A DNA stretch of 64,000 bases. It comes from Pseudoduganella dura. GTDB lineage: Bacteria; Pseudomonadota; Gammaproteobacteria; Burkholderiales; Burkholderiaceae_D. The DNA lies in assembly GCF_009727155.1 (NCBI RefSeq), contig NZ_WNWM01000002.1, positions 1,116,001-1,180,000 of the forward strand, written 5' to 3'. The stretch's first letter is position 1. Each line of letters starts with the position of its first letter. This document shows positions 48,782 through 60,512 of the stretch, one piece after another. Under the pieces are notes generated by a model. That model searched no databases, was not told where the DNA came from, and saw nothing but the letters and a program-made list of their open reading frames with translations. Made by a program: the position numbers and the translations under genes.

Positions 48782-48814
48782 ACGGCCCGGTCGCGCAAGC
48801 GGCCGGGCCGTTTG
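48782..48814 (+). terminator. Terminator of the cstA-ybdD operon
   Basis: ACGGCCCGG (48782-48790) pairs with CCGGGCCGT (48803-48811), followed by TTT. Confidence 0.65.
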
Positions 48815-48904
48815 CGCTCGTGGCGGGCAGCCTCGTGACAATCCGAGAGACTTGCAGCGCCATAGCTCTTCTATACTGTTTCTTTGCTCCCCTTCCCTTC
48901 CGCC

Positions 48905-50458
48905 ATGCGCCACGCCCTGTTTGCCCTGATCTTCTGCGCCGCGACCGCCGCGCAAGCCGCCGACACCTTTGTCTTCCCGCTCCCGCAGGGCCCCCATGCC
49001 GTGGGCCTGCAAGTGAAACAGCAGTACGACCGCTCGCGCGTGTACAGGACGCGCGTCTCGCTGGTCACCGGCAAGCCATCCAGCGGCGAACGGGCGCGGC
49101 CGATGCAGGTGCTGGTGTGGTATCCGGCGGCGCGCGGCGGCAAGCCCGTGACCTTCCGCGACTACTACGTCACCGCCGCCACCGAGGCGGACCTGACGCT
49201 CGACGCGGCCGCCGTGCGGCGCAAGACCGACACCCGGCTGGCCGAGCAGACGCAAGGCTGGCCGGTCGGCGCGCACGCGCTGGCGGCGCCGATGCGGGCG
49301 GTGCGCGATGCGCCGGCACAGGCGGGAAAATTCCCCGTCGTGATCTACGCGCCGAGCTTCAGCGCCACGGCGGCGGAGAATGCCGACCTGTGCGAGTACC
49401 TGGCCAGCCACGGCTACATCGTATTGTCCAGTGCCTCGCAGGGCGCACGACAGCGGTCGATGACGGCCGATATCGAAGGCGTGGAAACCCAGGCCGCCGA
49501 CATCGCCTGGCTGGTCTCGCAGGCCGGCACCATGCCCAATGCGGATGCGGGGCGGCTGGCGGTGGCGGGCTTCAGCTGGGGCGGGCTGGCCAACGTGGTG
49601 GCCGCCGCGAAGGACGACCGCATCAAGGCTCTTGTAAGCCTGGATGGCTCGGTGCGCTACTTTCCGCAACTGGTCGATGGCGGCAAGGCCGCGATTCCTT
49701 ACGTGACGCCGGCCCGGCTGGCGGTACCGATGCTGTATGTGGCACAGCGCCCCGCCTCGATCGAAGAACTGAGCCGGAAGGAGAAGAGCACGGATTTCAG
49801 CCTGCTGAACCGCATGACCTACGGCGACATGTATGTGATGACGATGCACCCGATGGCGCACCAGAATTTTGCCGCCGACGGGCTGCACCTGGCGCGCGAC
49901 GCGCAATTCGACGAATACAGCCGCGACGAAGTCACGCAGGCCTATGGCTGGACGGCGCGCTACGTGCGCCAGTTCCTCGACGCCTACCTAAAGGACGACG
50001 CGGCGGCGCGCGCCTTCATGGCCAGCAAGCCTGCCGCGAACGGCGTGCCGAAGCACATGGCGTCGCTCGAGGCGCGGCGCGGCGGCGGCGTGCCGCCCAC
50101 GCTGGAAAACTTTGTCGGGCAACTGGCCGCGCGCGGCTTCGACAAGGCAGCGGCGATCCACGAGGAGTTCAAGGCGCAAGGGGCCGGGTTCAAGCTCGAA
50201 CCGCACGACATCAACGGCTGGGGCTACGAATTGCTGCGCGACGGGATGACGGAAGAATCGGTGGCCATCTTCCGCTTCGGCACGCAGCTGTACCCGAAGG
50301 ACGCCAACCTGTACGACAGCCTTGGCGAAGCGCAGGCCAGGGCCGGCCAGCGCGAAGCGGCGATCGACAATTACCGGCGCTCGCTGGCGCTCGATCCGAA
50401 GAACGCCAACGCCGTCGAGCGGCTGAAGGCATTGGGCGCGCCGCCGGCCGCGCCTTGA
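48905..50458 (+). CDS. Dienelactone-hydrolase-like alpha/beta hydrolase with C-terminal TPR
   Basis: 517 aa from ATG 48905 (a TTG at 48884 is less likely). Signal peptide ends A-A-Q-A-A near 19. The alpha/beta hydrolase (about 60-360) has the nucleophile G-F-S-W-G-G near 220, F-P-V-V-I-Y-A-P near 145 and a histidine in M-T-M-H-P-M near 318. The C-terminal 90 residues contain two TPR-like helices (A-N-L-Y-D-S-L-G-E-A-Q-A-R-A near 465, A-I-D-N-Y-R-R-S-L-A-L-D-P). The fusion of a periplasmic hydrolase and TPR is uncommon. Substrate unknown. Confidence 0.85.
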   Translation: MRHALFALIFCAATAAQAADTFVFPLPQGPHAVGLQVKQQYDRSRVYRTRVSLVTGKPSSGERARPMQVLVWYPAARGGKPVTFRDYYVTAATEADLTLDAAAVRRKTDTRLAEQTQGWPVGAHALAAPMRAVRDAPAQAGKFPVVIYAPSFSATAAENADLCEYLASHGYIVLSSASQGARQRSMTADIEGVETQAADIAWLVSQAGTMPNADAGRLAVAGFSWGGLANVVAAAKDDRIKALVSLDGSVRYFPQLVDGGKAAIPYVTPARLAVPMLYVAQRPASIEELSRKEKSTDFSLLNRMTYGDMYVMTMHPMAHQNFAADGLHLARDAQFDEYSRDEVTQAYGWTARYVRQFLDAYLKDDAAARAFMASKPAANGVPKHMASLEARRGGGVPPTLENFVGQLAARGFDKAAAIHEEFKAQGAGFKLEPHDINGWGYELLRDGMTEESVAIFRFGTQLYPKDANLYDSLGEAQARAGQREAAIDNYRRSLALDPKNANAVERLKALGAPPAAP

Positions 50459-50478
50459 ACGGCGCCCGCATTACAAAA

Positions 50479-50651
50479 CAGGGACGGTTCCTGATGCCGG
50501 TCGGTAACGCGATCTGGCGTTCGGGTTGTTAATATATCGGACTGCTGCGGCGAACCGACCTCCCAGGCGGGGGCACCGGTTTTCGCCGATACTTTGCCGG
50601 CTTCGGCGCTGAAAACCGGTGTCCGACACCGAAGAGCCGGTGTCCGACACC
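50479..50651. repeat. Palindromic intergenic repeat cluster
   Basis: CAGGGACGGTTCCTG (50479-50493), then an imperfect inverted repeat CACCGGTTTTCGCCG / CGGCGCTGAAAACCGGTG (50575-50621), and two copies of CCGGTGTCCGACACC (50616-50630, 50637-50651), 21 bp apart. Similar words occur at 10646-10696 and 56388-56437. Confidence 0.7.
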
Positions 50652-50736
50652 AGGCCGTCGACGCCGCAGGTTGCCTCGGGCACCCGCCATGTGATCGGTC
50701 TGTCCCTGCATTTCCACTATTTGAACGACTCCCGCG

Positions 50737-51054
50737 TTACCCCTGCGCGGCGCGCGGCAGGTAGCCGTCGAAATTTTCGATGTAGTCGTCCAGGTTCTGG
50801 CTGAGCATCTTCCGGTACTCCTCGGTGAAGTAGCGGATCGCTTCTTCCCTGTCGGCCTTCATCGTTGCGGCATCGCTGGCGCCGTTGGCCACGATGAAGG
50901 CGTTGAAGCGCGAGGCGGCGTACAGCAGCGAGGCGCTCACATTGCTGTTCGGCGCCTGGGTGCCCTGTTCGTTGGCCAGGTGGATGATCGCGTCCGCCCT
51001 CTCCCAGAAGGCGGCGTCGATGCCATTGCCGTTGCTGTTTCCATTCTCGCTCAT
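50737..51054 (-). CDS. DUF3144 family protein
   Basis: 105 aa helical protein: F-W-E-R-A-D-A-I-I-H-L-A-N near 16-28, N-S-N-V-S-A-S-L-L-Y-A-A-S-R-F-N-A-F near 36-53 and F-T-E-E-Y-R-K-M-L-x-x-N-L-D-D-Y-I near 76-92 match DUF3144. Cytosolic, function unknown; the N-terminus is Asn/Gly-rich. Alone between the repeat cluster and the hybrid kinase. Confidence 0.85.
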   Translation of the reverse strand: MSENGNSNGNGIDAAFWERADAIIHLANEQGTQAPNSNVSASLLYAASRFNAFIVANGASDAATMKADREEAIRYFTEEYRKMLSQNLDDYIENFDGYLPRAAQG

Positions 51055-51234
51055 GGTCTGCCTGTCTCCGGATCAAATGCCGAGTCTAGCTTGATAAGTA
51101 TTCAACTGGCAATGCGGTATTTACAACAGGAAAATTAAGACCGGGAACGTAGAGCAAGCTCAAGGTGTCGGATTCCTGAACAGATAAAGTTGCTGCGTGG
51201 AATTCATTACCAACACCTATGCGCGGCGGCCGAC

Positions 51235-54180
<2,946 letters not shown>

Positions 54181-54213
54181 AATGGCTGTGCCCCTCACCC
54201 CCGACGCGGTACC

Positions 54214-56331
54214 GTGCTGGTGGCGGACGACGATCCCGTCATGCGCCTCGTGATGCTGGAAATGCTGGCCCAGGTGGGTCTGGATGCGGTCGAAGCCGAA
54301 GACGGCGAACAGGCCGTGGCCTGCTTCGACCGGATGGTGCCGGACCTCGTGCTGCTCGACGTGGAAATGCCGCGGATGGACGGCTTCGACGTGTGCCGCG
54401 AGATCCGCGCCCGCGAGCAGGCGCGCGGCCTCATGACCAGCGTGCCGATCGTGATGGTGACCGGCGGCGACGACCTGGAAGCGGTCACGCAGGCCTACGA
54501 GGCCGGCGCCACCGACTTCGTCTCGAAGCCGATCAACTGGCCGATCCTCGGCCACCGCGTGCTGTACGTGCTGCGCGCCAGCGACGCGATCGCCCGCCTG
54601 CGGATCGCCGATGCGCACAACCGTGCCGTGCTCGCGGCGATCCCGGATACCTTCTTCCGCATGAGCCCCGATGGCGTCTACCTCGACTACGAACAGGGCC
54701 ACGATCCCGGCGCCGTGTTCGCGCAGCAGCAGTGCGTGGGCCGGCATGTGCGCGACGTGCTGCCGCGCCCGATCGCCGACCGCCTGCTCGACCAGTTGCA
54801 GACAGTGCTGGACACGCAGGCGATCCGCTCGGTCGATTACGCGCTGGAGCGCGACGACATGGTGCACCACTTCGAGGCCCGCCTGGTCAGCACCGGTGCC
54901 GGCGAGGTACTCGGGCTGGTGCGCGATATCAGCGAGCGCAAGCGCACGGAGGAACAGATCCGGCGCCTGGCGTACTGCGACAGCCTGACCGGTATTCCGA
55001 ACCGGCAGGCGTTCCTCGAGATGCTGGAACGGGAACTGGTGCGCTCGCGCCAGCACGGCCGCAAGTTCGCGATCCTGTTCATGGACCTCGATTCGTTCAA
55101 GCGCATCAACGATACGCTGGGCCACAACGTGGGCGACCTGCTGCTCAAGGTGGTGTCGGAGCGGCTGCACGAAACCATCCGCCCCGGCGACGTGGTGGCG
55201 CATCCGGGGATCGGCGACGTGCCGCCGCGGGGCGGGCCGGAACGGCGCGGCAACAACCTGGCCAGACTGGGCGGGGACGAATTCACGATCCTGATCCCCG
55301 ACCTGGACCGCGCGGAAGATGCGCTGAACGTGGCCCACCGCGTGAAGGATGCGATGCGCCGGCCGTTCCACCTGGACGGACACGAGATCTTCGTCACCGC
55401 CAGCATCGGCATTTCGCTGTACCCCGAGGACGGCGACGATTCCTCTTCGCTGCTGAAGTACGCGGACACGGCGATGTACCACGCAAAGAACTGCGGCAAG
55501 AATAACGCCAAGCTGTACAGTTCCGCGCTGACCACGCAGATCATGAGCCACGTGAAGCTGGAGATCGGGCTGCGCAAGGCACTGCAGAACAACGAGCTGT
55601 ACCTGCAGTACCAGCCGCAGATCGACGTGCCCAGCGCGCGGCTGGTGGGCGTGGAAGCACTGTTGCGGTGGCGGCACCCGGAGCACGGCATGATTTCACC
55701 GGACGATTTCATTCCGCTGGCCGAGGAAACGGGCCTGATCGTGCCGATCGGGGCCTGGGTGCTGCGCACCGCCTGCATGCAGGCGCGCGCCTGGCACGAC
55801 GAATGCGGCCGCGCCGTGCGCGTGGCGGTGAACCTGTCGGCGCGGCAGTTCAAGGACGAGAACCTGGCGCAGACGGTGCTCGCGGTGCTGGAGGAAACGG
55901 GCCTCGACCCGCGCCTGCTGGAACTGGAACTGACCGAGGGCACGCTGATGGACGACGCGCAGGCCACGCTGGCCACGCTGGAACAGTTGCGGGCGATCGG
56001 CGTCTACCTGTCGATCGACGATTTCGGCACCGGCTACTCGTCGATGAATTACCTGAAGCGCTTCAATGTGCGCGCGCTGAAGATCGACAGGAGCTTCATC
56101 AGCGGCCTGCCGCAGGATTCCGAGAACGCGGCGATCACGCGCGCGATCATCGCGATGGCGCACGGACTGAAACTGGCCGTGGTGGCCGAAGGCGTGGAAA
56201 CCGACGAACAGCTGCTGTTGCTGAAGCAGTTCGGCTGCGACATGGCGCAGGGTTACCTGCTGGGACAGCCGTCGACGGAAGAGGTGATCGGGGAGATGCT
56301 GATGAACACCGCGGCAACGGCAACGCGGTGA
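54214..56331 (+). CDS. REC-PAS-GGDEF-EAL response regulator
   Basis: 705 aa beginning at GTG 54214. Receiver (residues 1-120: V-A-D-D-D-P-V-M, phospho-acceptor D49 in L-L-D-V-E-M-P, K in F-V-S-K-P), PAS-like region (about 130-245), GGDEF (about 255-430, L-G-G-D-E-F near 351, with a Gly/Pro/Arg insertion just before it) and EAL (E-A-L-L-R near 480, V-N-L-S-A-R, D-D-F-G-T-G). Both catalytic signatures are intact. The receiver starts abruptly for its family; an ATG at 54182 in another frame suggests that the true start is upstream with a one-base difference (see findings). It is the probable partner of the hybrid kinase. Confidence 0.88.
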   Translation: MLVADDDPVMRLVMLEMLAQVGLDAVEAEDGEQAVACFDRMVPDLVLLDVEMPRMDGFDVCREIRAREQARGLMTSVPIVMVTGGDDLEAVTQAYEAGATDFVSKPINWPILGHRVLYVLRASDAIARLRIADAHNRAVLAAIPDTFFRMSPDGVYLDYEQGHDPGAVFAQQQCVGRHVRDVLPRPIADRLLDQLQTVLDTQAIRSVDYALERDDMVHHFEARLVSTGAGEVLGLVRDISERKRTEEQIRRLAYCDSLTGIPNRQAFLEMLERELVRSRQHGRKFAILFMDLDSFKRINDTLGHNVGDLLLKVVSERLHETIRPGDVVAHPGIGDVPPRGGPERRGNNLARLGGDEFTILIPDLDRAEDALNVAHRVKDAMRRPFHLDGHEIFVTASIGISLYPEDGDDSSSLLKYADTAMYHAKNCGKNNAKLYSSALTTQIMSHVKLEIGLRKALQNNELYLQYQPQIDVPSARLVGVEALLRWRHPEHGMISPDDFIPLAEETGLIVPIGAWVLRTACMQARAWHDECGRAVRVAVNLSARQFKDENLAQTVLAVLEETGLDPRLLELELTEGTLMDDAQATLATLEQLRAIGVYLSIDDFGTGYSSMNYLKRFNVRALKIDRSFISGLPQDSENAAITRAIIAMAHGLKLAVVAEGVETDEQLLLLKQFGCDMAQGYLLGQPSTEEVIGEMLMNTAATATR

Positions 56332-56387
56332 AGAGGTCCGGTGCCTGGATGGAGGGATGGCTTGCAAGCCATCACGGCTAAAAATCA

Positions 56388-56437
56388 GGGACGGACCCTG
56401 TTTTTCAGGAAATTTCCTGAAAAACAGGGCCCGTCCC
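56388..56437. repeat. 50-bp near-perfect palindrome
   Basis: Arms 56388-56412 and 56413-56437 are complementary with a single mismatch and no loop. Core words CAGGGACGG...CCGTCCC and TTTTTCAGGAAATTTCCTGAAAAA. It lies between two convergent genes and shares CAGGGACGG with 50479-50493. Confidence 0.85.
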
Positions 56438-56466
56438 GATTATTTTGCCTCTGGTTCCTGATTGCG

Positions 56467-57057
56467 TCAGGTACTGCGCCGGTCCAGCATCGCCCGCGCG
56501 ATCGTGCCGGCATCCACGTATTCGAGCTCGCCGCCCACCGGCACGCCGCGGGCGAGCCGGCTGACCTGCAGGCCGCGCGCCTTCAGCATCTCGCTGATGT
56601 AATGCGCGGTGGCTTCGCCCTCGTTGGTGAAGTTGGTGGCCAGCACCACTTCGGCCACGACACCGTCGGCGGCGCGGGCGAGCAGTTTTTCCAGGTGGAT
56701 GTCCTTCGGGCCGATGCCGTCCAGCGGCGACAGGCGGCCCATCAGCACGAAGTACAGGCCCTTGTATGTGAGCGTCTGCTCGATCATCACCTGGTCGGCC
56801 GGCGTTTCGACAACGCACAGCAGGCGGTGATCGCGCGCCTCGTCGGCGCACATGTCGCACACCTCCGCTTCGGTGAAGGTATTGCACAGCGCGCAGTGGT
56901 TGACCGATTCCACGGCCTGGTACAGCGCGCGCGACAGCATCGCCGCCCCTTCGCGGTCATGCTGCAGCAGGTGGAACGCCATGCGCTGCGCCGATTTCGG
57001 ACCCACGCCCGGCAAGCGGCGCAACGCCTCCGTGAGGAACTCCAGCGATTTCGCCAT
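56467..57057 (-). CDS. recR: Recombination protein RecR
   Basis: 196 aa. N-terminal helix-hairpin-helix with [11 protein letters not shown] at 15-25, zinc site C55-x2-C58-x8-C67-x2-C70, and a Toprim domain with V-V-E-T-P-A-D near 83 and the conserved [11 protein letters not shown] near 108. RecR loads RecA with RecF/RecO at gaps. It lies downstream of the YciI-like and ybaB-like genes on the same strand, in the conserved dnaX-ybaB-recR order. Confidence 0.97.
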   Translation of the reverse strand: MAKSLEFLTEALRRLPGVGPKSAQRMAFHLLQHDREGAAMLSRALYQAVESVNHCALCNTFTEAEVCDMCADEARDHRLLCVVETPADQVMIEQTLTYKGLYFVLMGRLSPLDGIGPKDIHLEKLLARAADGVVAEVVLATNFTNEGEATAHYISEMLKARGLQVSRLARGVPVGGELEYVDAGTIARAMLDRRST

Positions 57058-57103
57058 GCTTCAATAGACCATTCTCGGGTTCGTCATCGATCGGGCCGCG
57101 CCG

Positions 57104-57403
57104 TCAGGCCTGGCGGTCGGGCAGGAAGGTTTCCAGGCCGTCCGCCGCCATCGTTGGCACGAATTCGATGATCGCATAGCTGGCCGCGCCGGCCTGCCGG
57201 AACGGGTCGAGTTCGATCACCGCCTCCACATCCGCGCGGCTGTCGGCGTTGGCGATGATGATGCCGCCGGTGCGCGGCACCATCCGGCCCGACATCACGA
57301 ACGTGCCGTTCGCATACTGCTGCCGCAGGAACGCGCGGTGCGCGGCGAGCAGAGCGTCGATTTCCTCGTTGGGCTTCAGGTAGGTCAGCGTGACGATGAA
57401 CAT
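57104..57403 (-). CDS. YciI-like protein
   Basis: 99 aa with ferredoxin-like fold, F-I-V-T-L-T-Y near the start, H-R-A-F-L near 22-26 and M-S-G-R near 37-40 characteristic of the YCII family; D-P-F near 71 fits the second half. Small cytosolic enzyme-like protein with unknown physiological function. It is inserted between ybaB-like and recR, which is common in this lineage. Confidence 0.88.
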   Translation of the reverse strand: MFIVTLTYLKPNEEIDALLAAHRAFLRQQYANGTFVMSGRMVPRTGGIIIANADSRADVEAVIELDPFRQAGAASYAIIEFVPTMAADGLETFLPDRQA

Positions 57404-57422
57404 GGCGCGCCCGGTGCCAGCG

Positions 57423-57749
57423 TCAGAACGGCATCTTGAAGCCGGCCGGCAGGTTCATGCCGGAGGTCAGGCCGCTCATTTTCTCGGCGGCGGTGGCTTC
57501 GGCCTTGCGCACGGCGTCGTTGAAGGCGGCGGCGACCAGGTCTTCCAGCATGTCCTTGTCGTCGGCCAGCAGCGACGGGTCGATCGACACGCGCTTGACA
57601 TCGTTCTTGCAGGTCATCACGACCTTCACCAGGCCGGCGCCGGACTGGCCTTCCACTTCGATCAGGGCCAGCGATTCCTGCGCCTTCTTCATGTTGTCCT
57701 GCATTGCTTGCGCCTGTTTCATCAGGCCGGCGATCTGGTTCTTCATCAT
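57423..57749 (-). CDS. YbaB/EbfC nucleoid-associated protein
   Basis: 108 aa: helix [17 protein letters not shown] near the start, a central [11 protein letters not shown] beta part and C-terminal K-M-S-G-L-T-S-G-M. YbaB/EbfC binds DNA without sequence specificity. The gene sits between dnaX and recR in the classic order. The start at 57749 has GGAGAA upstream; ATG-ATG doublet. Confidence 0.93.
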   Translation of the reverse strand: MMKNQIAGLMKQAQAMQDNMKKAQESLALIEVEGQSGAGLVKVVMTCKNDVKRVSIDPSLLADDKDMLEDLVAAAFNDAVRKAEATAAEKMSGLTSGMNLPAGFKMPF

Positions 57750-57866
57750 GATGGTTTTCTCCGTATCGGTTGAAATGATTGGTGGGCTGGCTTCAATGAT
57801 CCGCTTCAGTGATCCGCTTCAGTGAGCCGCCTGTCAGGCTGCCTGTGTTGTTGTCGGGTGAACCGC

Positions 57867-60194
57867 TCAGTGAGCCGGCGTGACGGGTGCCACGATCGAG
57901 CCGGGCACGACGAAGGCGCCGAATTCGCGCACCAGCGCCTGCACGAACGGATCGCCGTTGACCGTGTCCTCGGCCTGGCGCTGGCACGCTTCGCGGTGCA
58001 CCTGCTGCTCGGCGGACGTGGTGTACCACACCGGACCGAGCTCCGTTTCGACGCGCACCACGCGATCGAAACGCTCGGCCAGCGCGGCCGTCAGTTTTTC
58101 CACGTTCGGCGGCGTGCGCCATGTGTCGATCGGGCAGCGCAGGCGGAACACGGCGGCGTTGCCGTCGATCGTGCAGTCGATCAGTTCGGACTGGGCGGCC
58201 AGCTGCTGCGCCACGCCGCGCAGCGGCAGGTGCGCGGCCAGCAGCGGCCAGTTGCCGTCCCACGCCAGTGCGGGAACGGGTGTGATCACGTAGGCATACG
58301 GTGCCTGTGCCGGCACTGGCTGGCGGGCAGCCGCCGGCGCGGGCTGGGGGGCAACGGCCGGTGCAGGCTGGGCGCCAACCGTGGGCGCCTGGGCGCGCGC
58401 ATCGGCACGATACTGCGAAGCCGGTGCTTCGGCGCGCGCATTGTCGCGATACGGTGCCGGCGGCGCGCTCGCGGATGGAGACGCCATGGCGCTGTCGTCC
58501 GAGAATTCCGTCACCCACGGCGGCAGGTCGTCGTCCTGCTGCCGCGGCGGCGCCTGGCGCGCCTGCGGCTGCACCGCCGGCGGCGCTTCGAGCACGGCGG
58601 CTTCGCCTTGCGCCTGCGCGTCTTCCCATGGCGCGGGCCTGGCCTGCGCGGCAGTGTGCGGCAAAGGCGGCGACACCGGCGACGACGCCGGTTCGGCTTC
58701 CGGCGTGCCGATCTTCATCGGCGGTCGGGCCCCGGTGCGTGCCGCGGTGGCCGCGCGGGACGCCTCGAGCGCGGCATTGATCGCCGCGCGCGCCGTGCTT
58801 ACGGGGCCGGCCGGGCGCACCGGCGCGGCGGCCGCGGGTGCCGGCCGGGCCGGGGCCGGGGTGGGTGCCGGTGCCGGTGTGGCGGCACGCTGCGCGGAGC
58901 CGGCCACCACGGCCGGATGCGGCGCGCTGGCGGAGGCATGGCTGACGGCGGCGGCGCTGGCGGCGCGCGGCGCGACCGGTGCCGCTGCCGGTACTGCTGA
59001 TGCAGCGGCGCGGACCGGCGAACCGCCCGCGGCCGGGCGGGCCCCGGTCAACGTGGCGGCGGGCGCGCCGGACGGGCCGGCCTCGGCACCACCGACGCCG
59101 GGGCGAAAGGCCAGCATCCGCAGCAGCGTCATCGAGAAGCCGGCATATTCGTCCGGTGCGAGGCCCAGTTCGTTACGCCCGTGCACCGCGATCTGGTAAT
59201 ACAGCTGCACTTCTTCCGCGTCGAATCCGGCGGCCAGGCGGATGATGTCCGCGTATTCGGGCAGGTCTTGCGGCACGGCCGCCGGCACCGTCTGCGCCAG
59301 CGCGATCCGGTGCAGCAGAGTGCCCAGGTCCTGCAGCGCGCCGTTGTACGACAGGCTGCGGCTGGCCATCTCGTCGGCCACGGCCATCAGGTCGGCGCCA
59401 TCGCGGTTCGCCAGCGCATCGAGCAGGCGCACCAGGTAGGACTGGTCCAGCGCGCCCAGCATGCCCTGCACCGCATCGAGCGTGACGGCGCCGGCCGCGT
59501 AGGCGATCGCCTGGTCGGTCAGCGACAGCGCATCGCGCATCGAGCCGTGGGCGCCCTGCGCCAGCAGGCGCAACGCGGGCTGCTCGAAGGTCACGCCTTC
59601 CTGGCCGAGGATGTTTTCCAGGTGGCCGACGATGTGCCCCGGCGGCATCTGCTTCAGGTTGAACTGCAGGCAGCGCGACAGCACCGTGACGGGTATCTTT
59701 TGCGGATCGGTCGTCGCCAGGATGAACTTCACGTGCTCGGGCGGCTCTTCCAGCGTTTTCAGCATCGCGTTGAAAGCGTGGTTCGTCAGCATGTGCACCT
59801 CGTCGATCATGTAGACCTTGAAGCGCGCGTTGCTCGGCGCGTAGACAGCCTGCTCGAGCAGCTGCGCCATTTCGTCCACGCCGCGGTTCGACGCGGCATC
59901 CATCTCTATATAGTCGACGAAGCGGCCGCCGTCGATCGCCACGCACGCCTCGCAGACGCCGCACGGCGTGGCGGTGATGCCGCCGTTGCCGTCCGGCCCG
60001 ATGCAGTTGAGCGATTTCGCCAGGATGCGCGACAGCGTGGTCTTGCCGACCCCGCGCGTGCCGGTAAACAGGTAGGCGTGATGCAGCCGCCCCGACCCCA
60101 GCGCATGCGTCAGCGCGCGCACGACGTGCTCCTGGCCGACGAGCGTTTCAAAGTTGCGGGGACGATACTTGCGAGCGAGGACTTGATAGGACAT
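57867..60194 (-). CDS. dnaX: DNA polymerase III tau/gamma subunit
   Basis: 775 aa. Clamp-loader ATPase with Walker A G-T-R-G-V-G-K-T (45-52), four zinc cysteines (64, 78, 81, 84), Walker B with D-E-V-H near 128, and sensor motifs; the conserved S-R-C-L-Q-F-N-L-K follows. After domain III comes a long Ala/Pro-rich linker (about 365-640), then the tau C-terminal part. No obvious A-rich slippery site for a short gamma form was noticed. 117 bp from ybaB-like, in the conserved dnaX-ybaB-recR order. Confidence 0.96.
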   Translation of the reverse strand: MSYQVLARKYRPRNFETLVGQEHVVRALTHALGSGRLHHAYLFTGTRGVGKTTLSRILAKSLNCIGPDGNGGITATPCGVCEACVAIDGGRFVDYIEMDAASNRGVDEMAQLLEQAVYAPSNARFKVYMIDEVHMLTNHAFNAMLKTLEEPPEHVKFILATTDPQKIPVTVLSRCLQFNLKQMPPGHIVGHLENILGQEGVTFEQPALRLLAQGAHGSMRDALSLTDQAIAYAAGAVTLDAVQGMLGALDQSYLVRLLDALANRDGADLMAVADEMASRSLSYNGALQDLGTLLHRIALAQTVPAAVPQDLPEYADIIRLAAGFDAEEVQLYYQIAVHGRNELGLAPDEYAGFSMTLLRMLAFRPGVGGAEAGPSGAPAATLTGARPAAGGSPVRAAASAVPAAAPVAPRAASAAAVSHASASAPHPAVVAGSAQRAATPAPAPTPAPARPAPAAAAPVRPAGPVSTARAAINAALEASRAATAARTGARPPMKIGTPEAEPASSPVSPPLPHTAAQARPAPWEDAQAQGEAAVLEAPPAVQPQARQAPPRQQDDDLPPWVTEFSDDSAMASPSASAPPAPYRDNARAEAPASQYRADARAQAPTVGAQPAPAVAPQPAPAAARQPVPAQAPYAYVITPVPALAWDGNWPLLAAHLPLRGVAQQLAAQSELIDCTIDGNAAVFRLRCPIDTWRTPPNVEKLTAALAERFDRVVRVETELGPVWYTTSAEQQVHREACQRQAEDTVNGDPFVQALVREFGAFVVPGSIVAPVTPAH

Positions 60195-60261
60195 GCCGGG
60201 ATTTTACCGCAGACCGGCCGGCGTGAGGCCAACAATAGGACCGCCCCTGCCGCGGCCGGGT

Positions 60262-60299
60262 TCGTGTCCACCGTGGGGTTGACCCCATGGTGGACACGA
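60262..60299. repeat. 18-bp inverted repeat GTGTCCACC...GGTGGACAC
   Basis: Arms 60262-60279 and 60282-60299 with one mismatch and a 2-nt centre. Inner core GGGGT-TG-ACCCC. Thematic relative of the GGTGTC/GACACC and GGGGTC/GACCCC elements. Confidence 0.75.
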
Positions 60300-60309
60300 G
60301 CTGGACATC

Positions 60310-60340
60310 AAGAGGCTTACAAGAGGCTTACAAGAGGCGT
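60310..60340. repeat. Short tandem repeat AAGAGGCTTAC
   Basis: Two perfect 11-bp units (60310-60320, 60321-60331) and a partial third (60332-60340). Confidence 0.75.
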
Positions 60341-60367
60341 AAAAAAAGCTGCCGGGGCAGCTTTTTC
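60341..60367 (-). terminator. Terminator of the 4.5S RNA
   Basis: On the minus strand AGCTGCC-CC-GGCAGCT stem followed by seven T residues. Confidence 0.85.
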
Positions 60368-60378
60368 TGAAATTCGGG

Positions 60379-60477
60379 AGGCGAGCCTGATCTGCGGCAC
60401 TTGCGGTGAACGGCTTTGGCTGCTTCGTTCCCGACCTGACCAGGTAAACCATGCCGCAATGCGCAGGGGCCCGCCAG
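60379..60477 (-). ncRNA. ffs: Signal recognition particle 4.5S RNA
   Basis: On the minus strand the sequence holds the SRP signature TTTACCTGGTCAGGTCGGGAAC followed by GAAGCAGCC, a central stem (GCGGCA...TGCCGC) and a closing stem GGCGGGCC / GGCTCGCC. The ends are approximate, read from the closing stem. A terminator follows. It matches bacterial 4.5S RNA, partner of Ffh; the location next to dnaX is common. Confidence 0.93.
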
Positions 60478-60512
60478 ACGTCATTATACCCTGTCCGGCG
60501 CAAGAGTGGAAA

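Larger units (their letters stand above)
60195..60512. other. Intergenic region holding 4.5S RNA, repeats and terminator
   Basis: 318 bp: an inverted repeat at 60262-60299, a three-unit AAGAGGCTTAC tandem (60310-60340), a rho-independent terminator and the 4.5S RNA gene. No protein gene seen. Confidence 0.7.
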
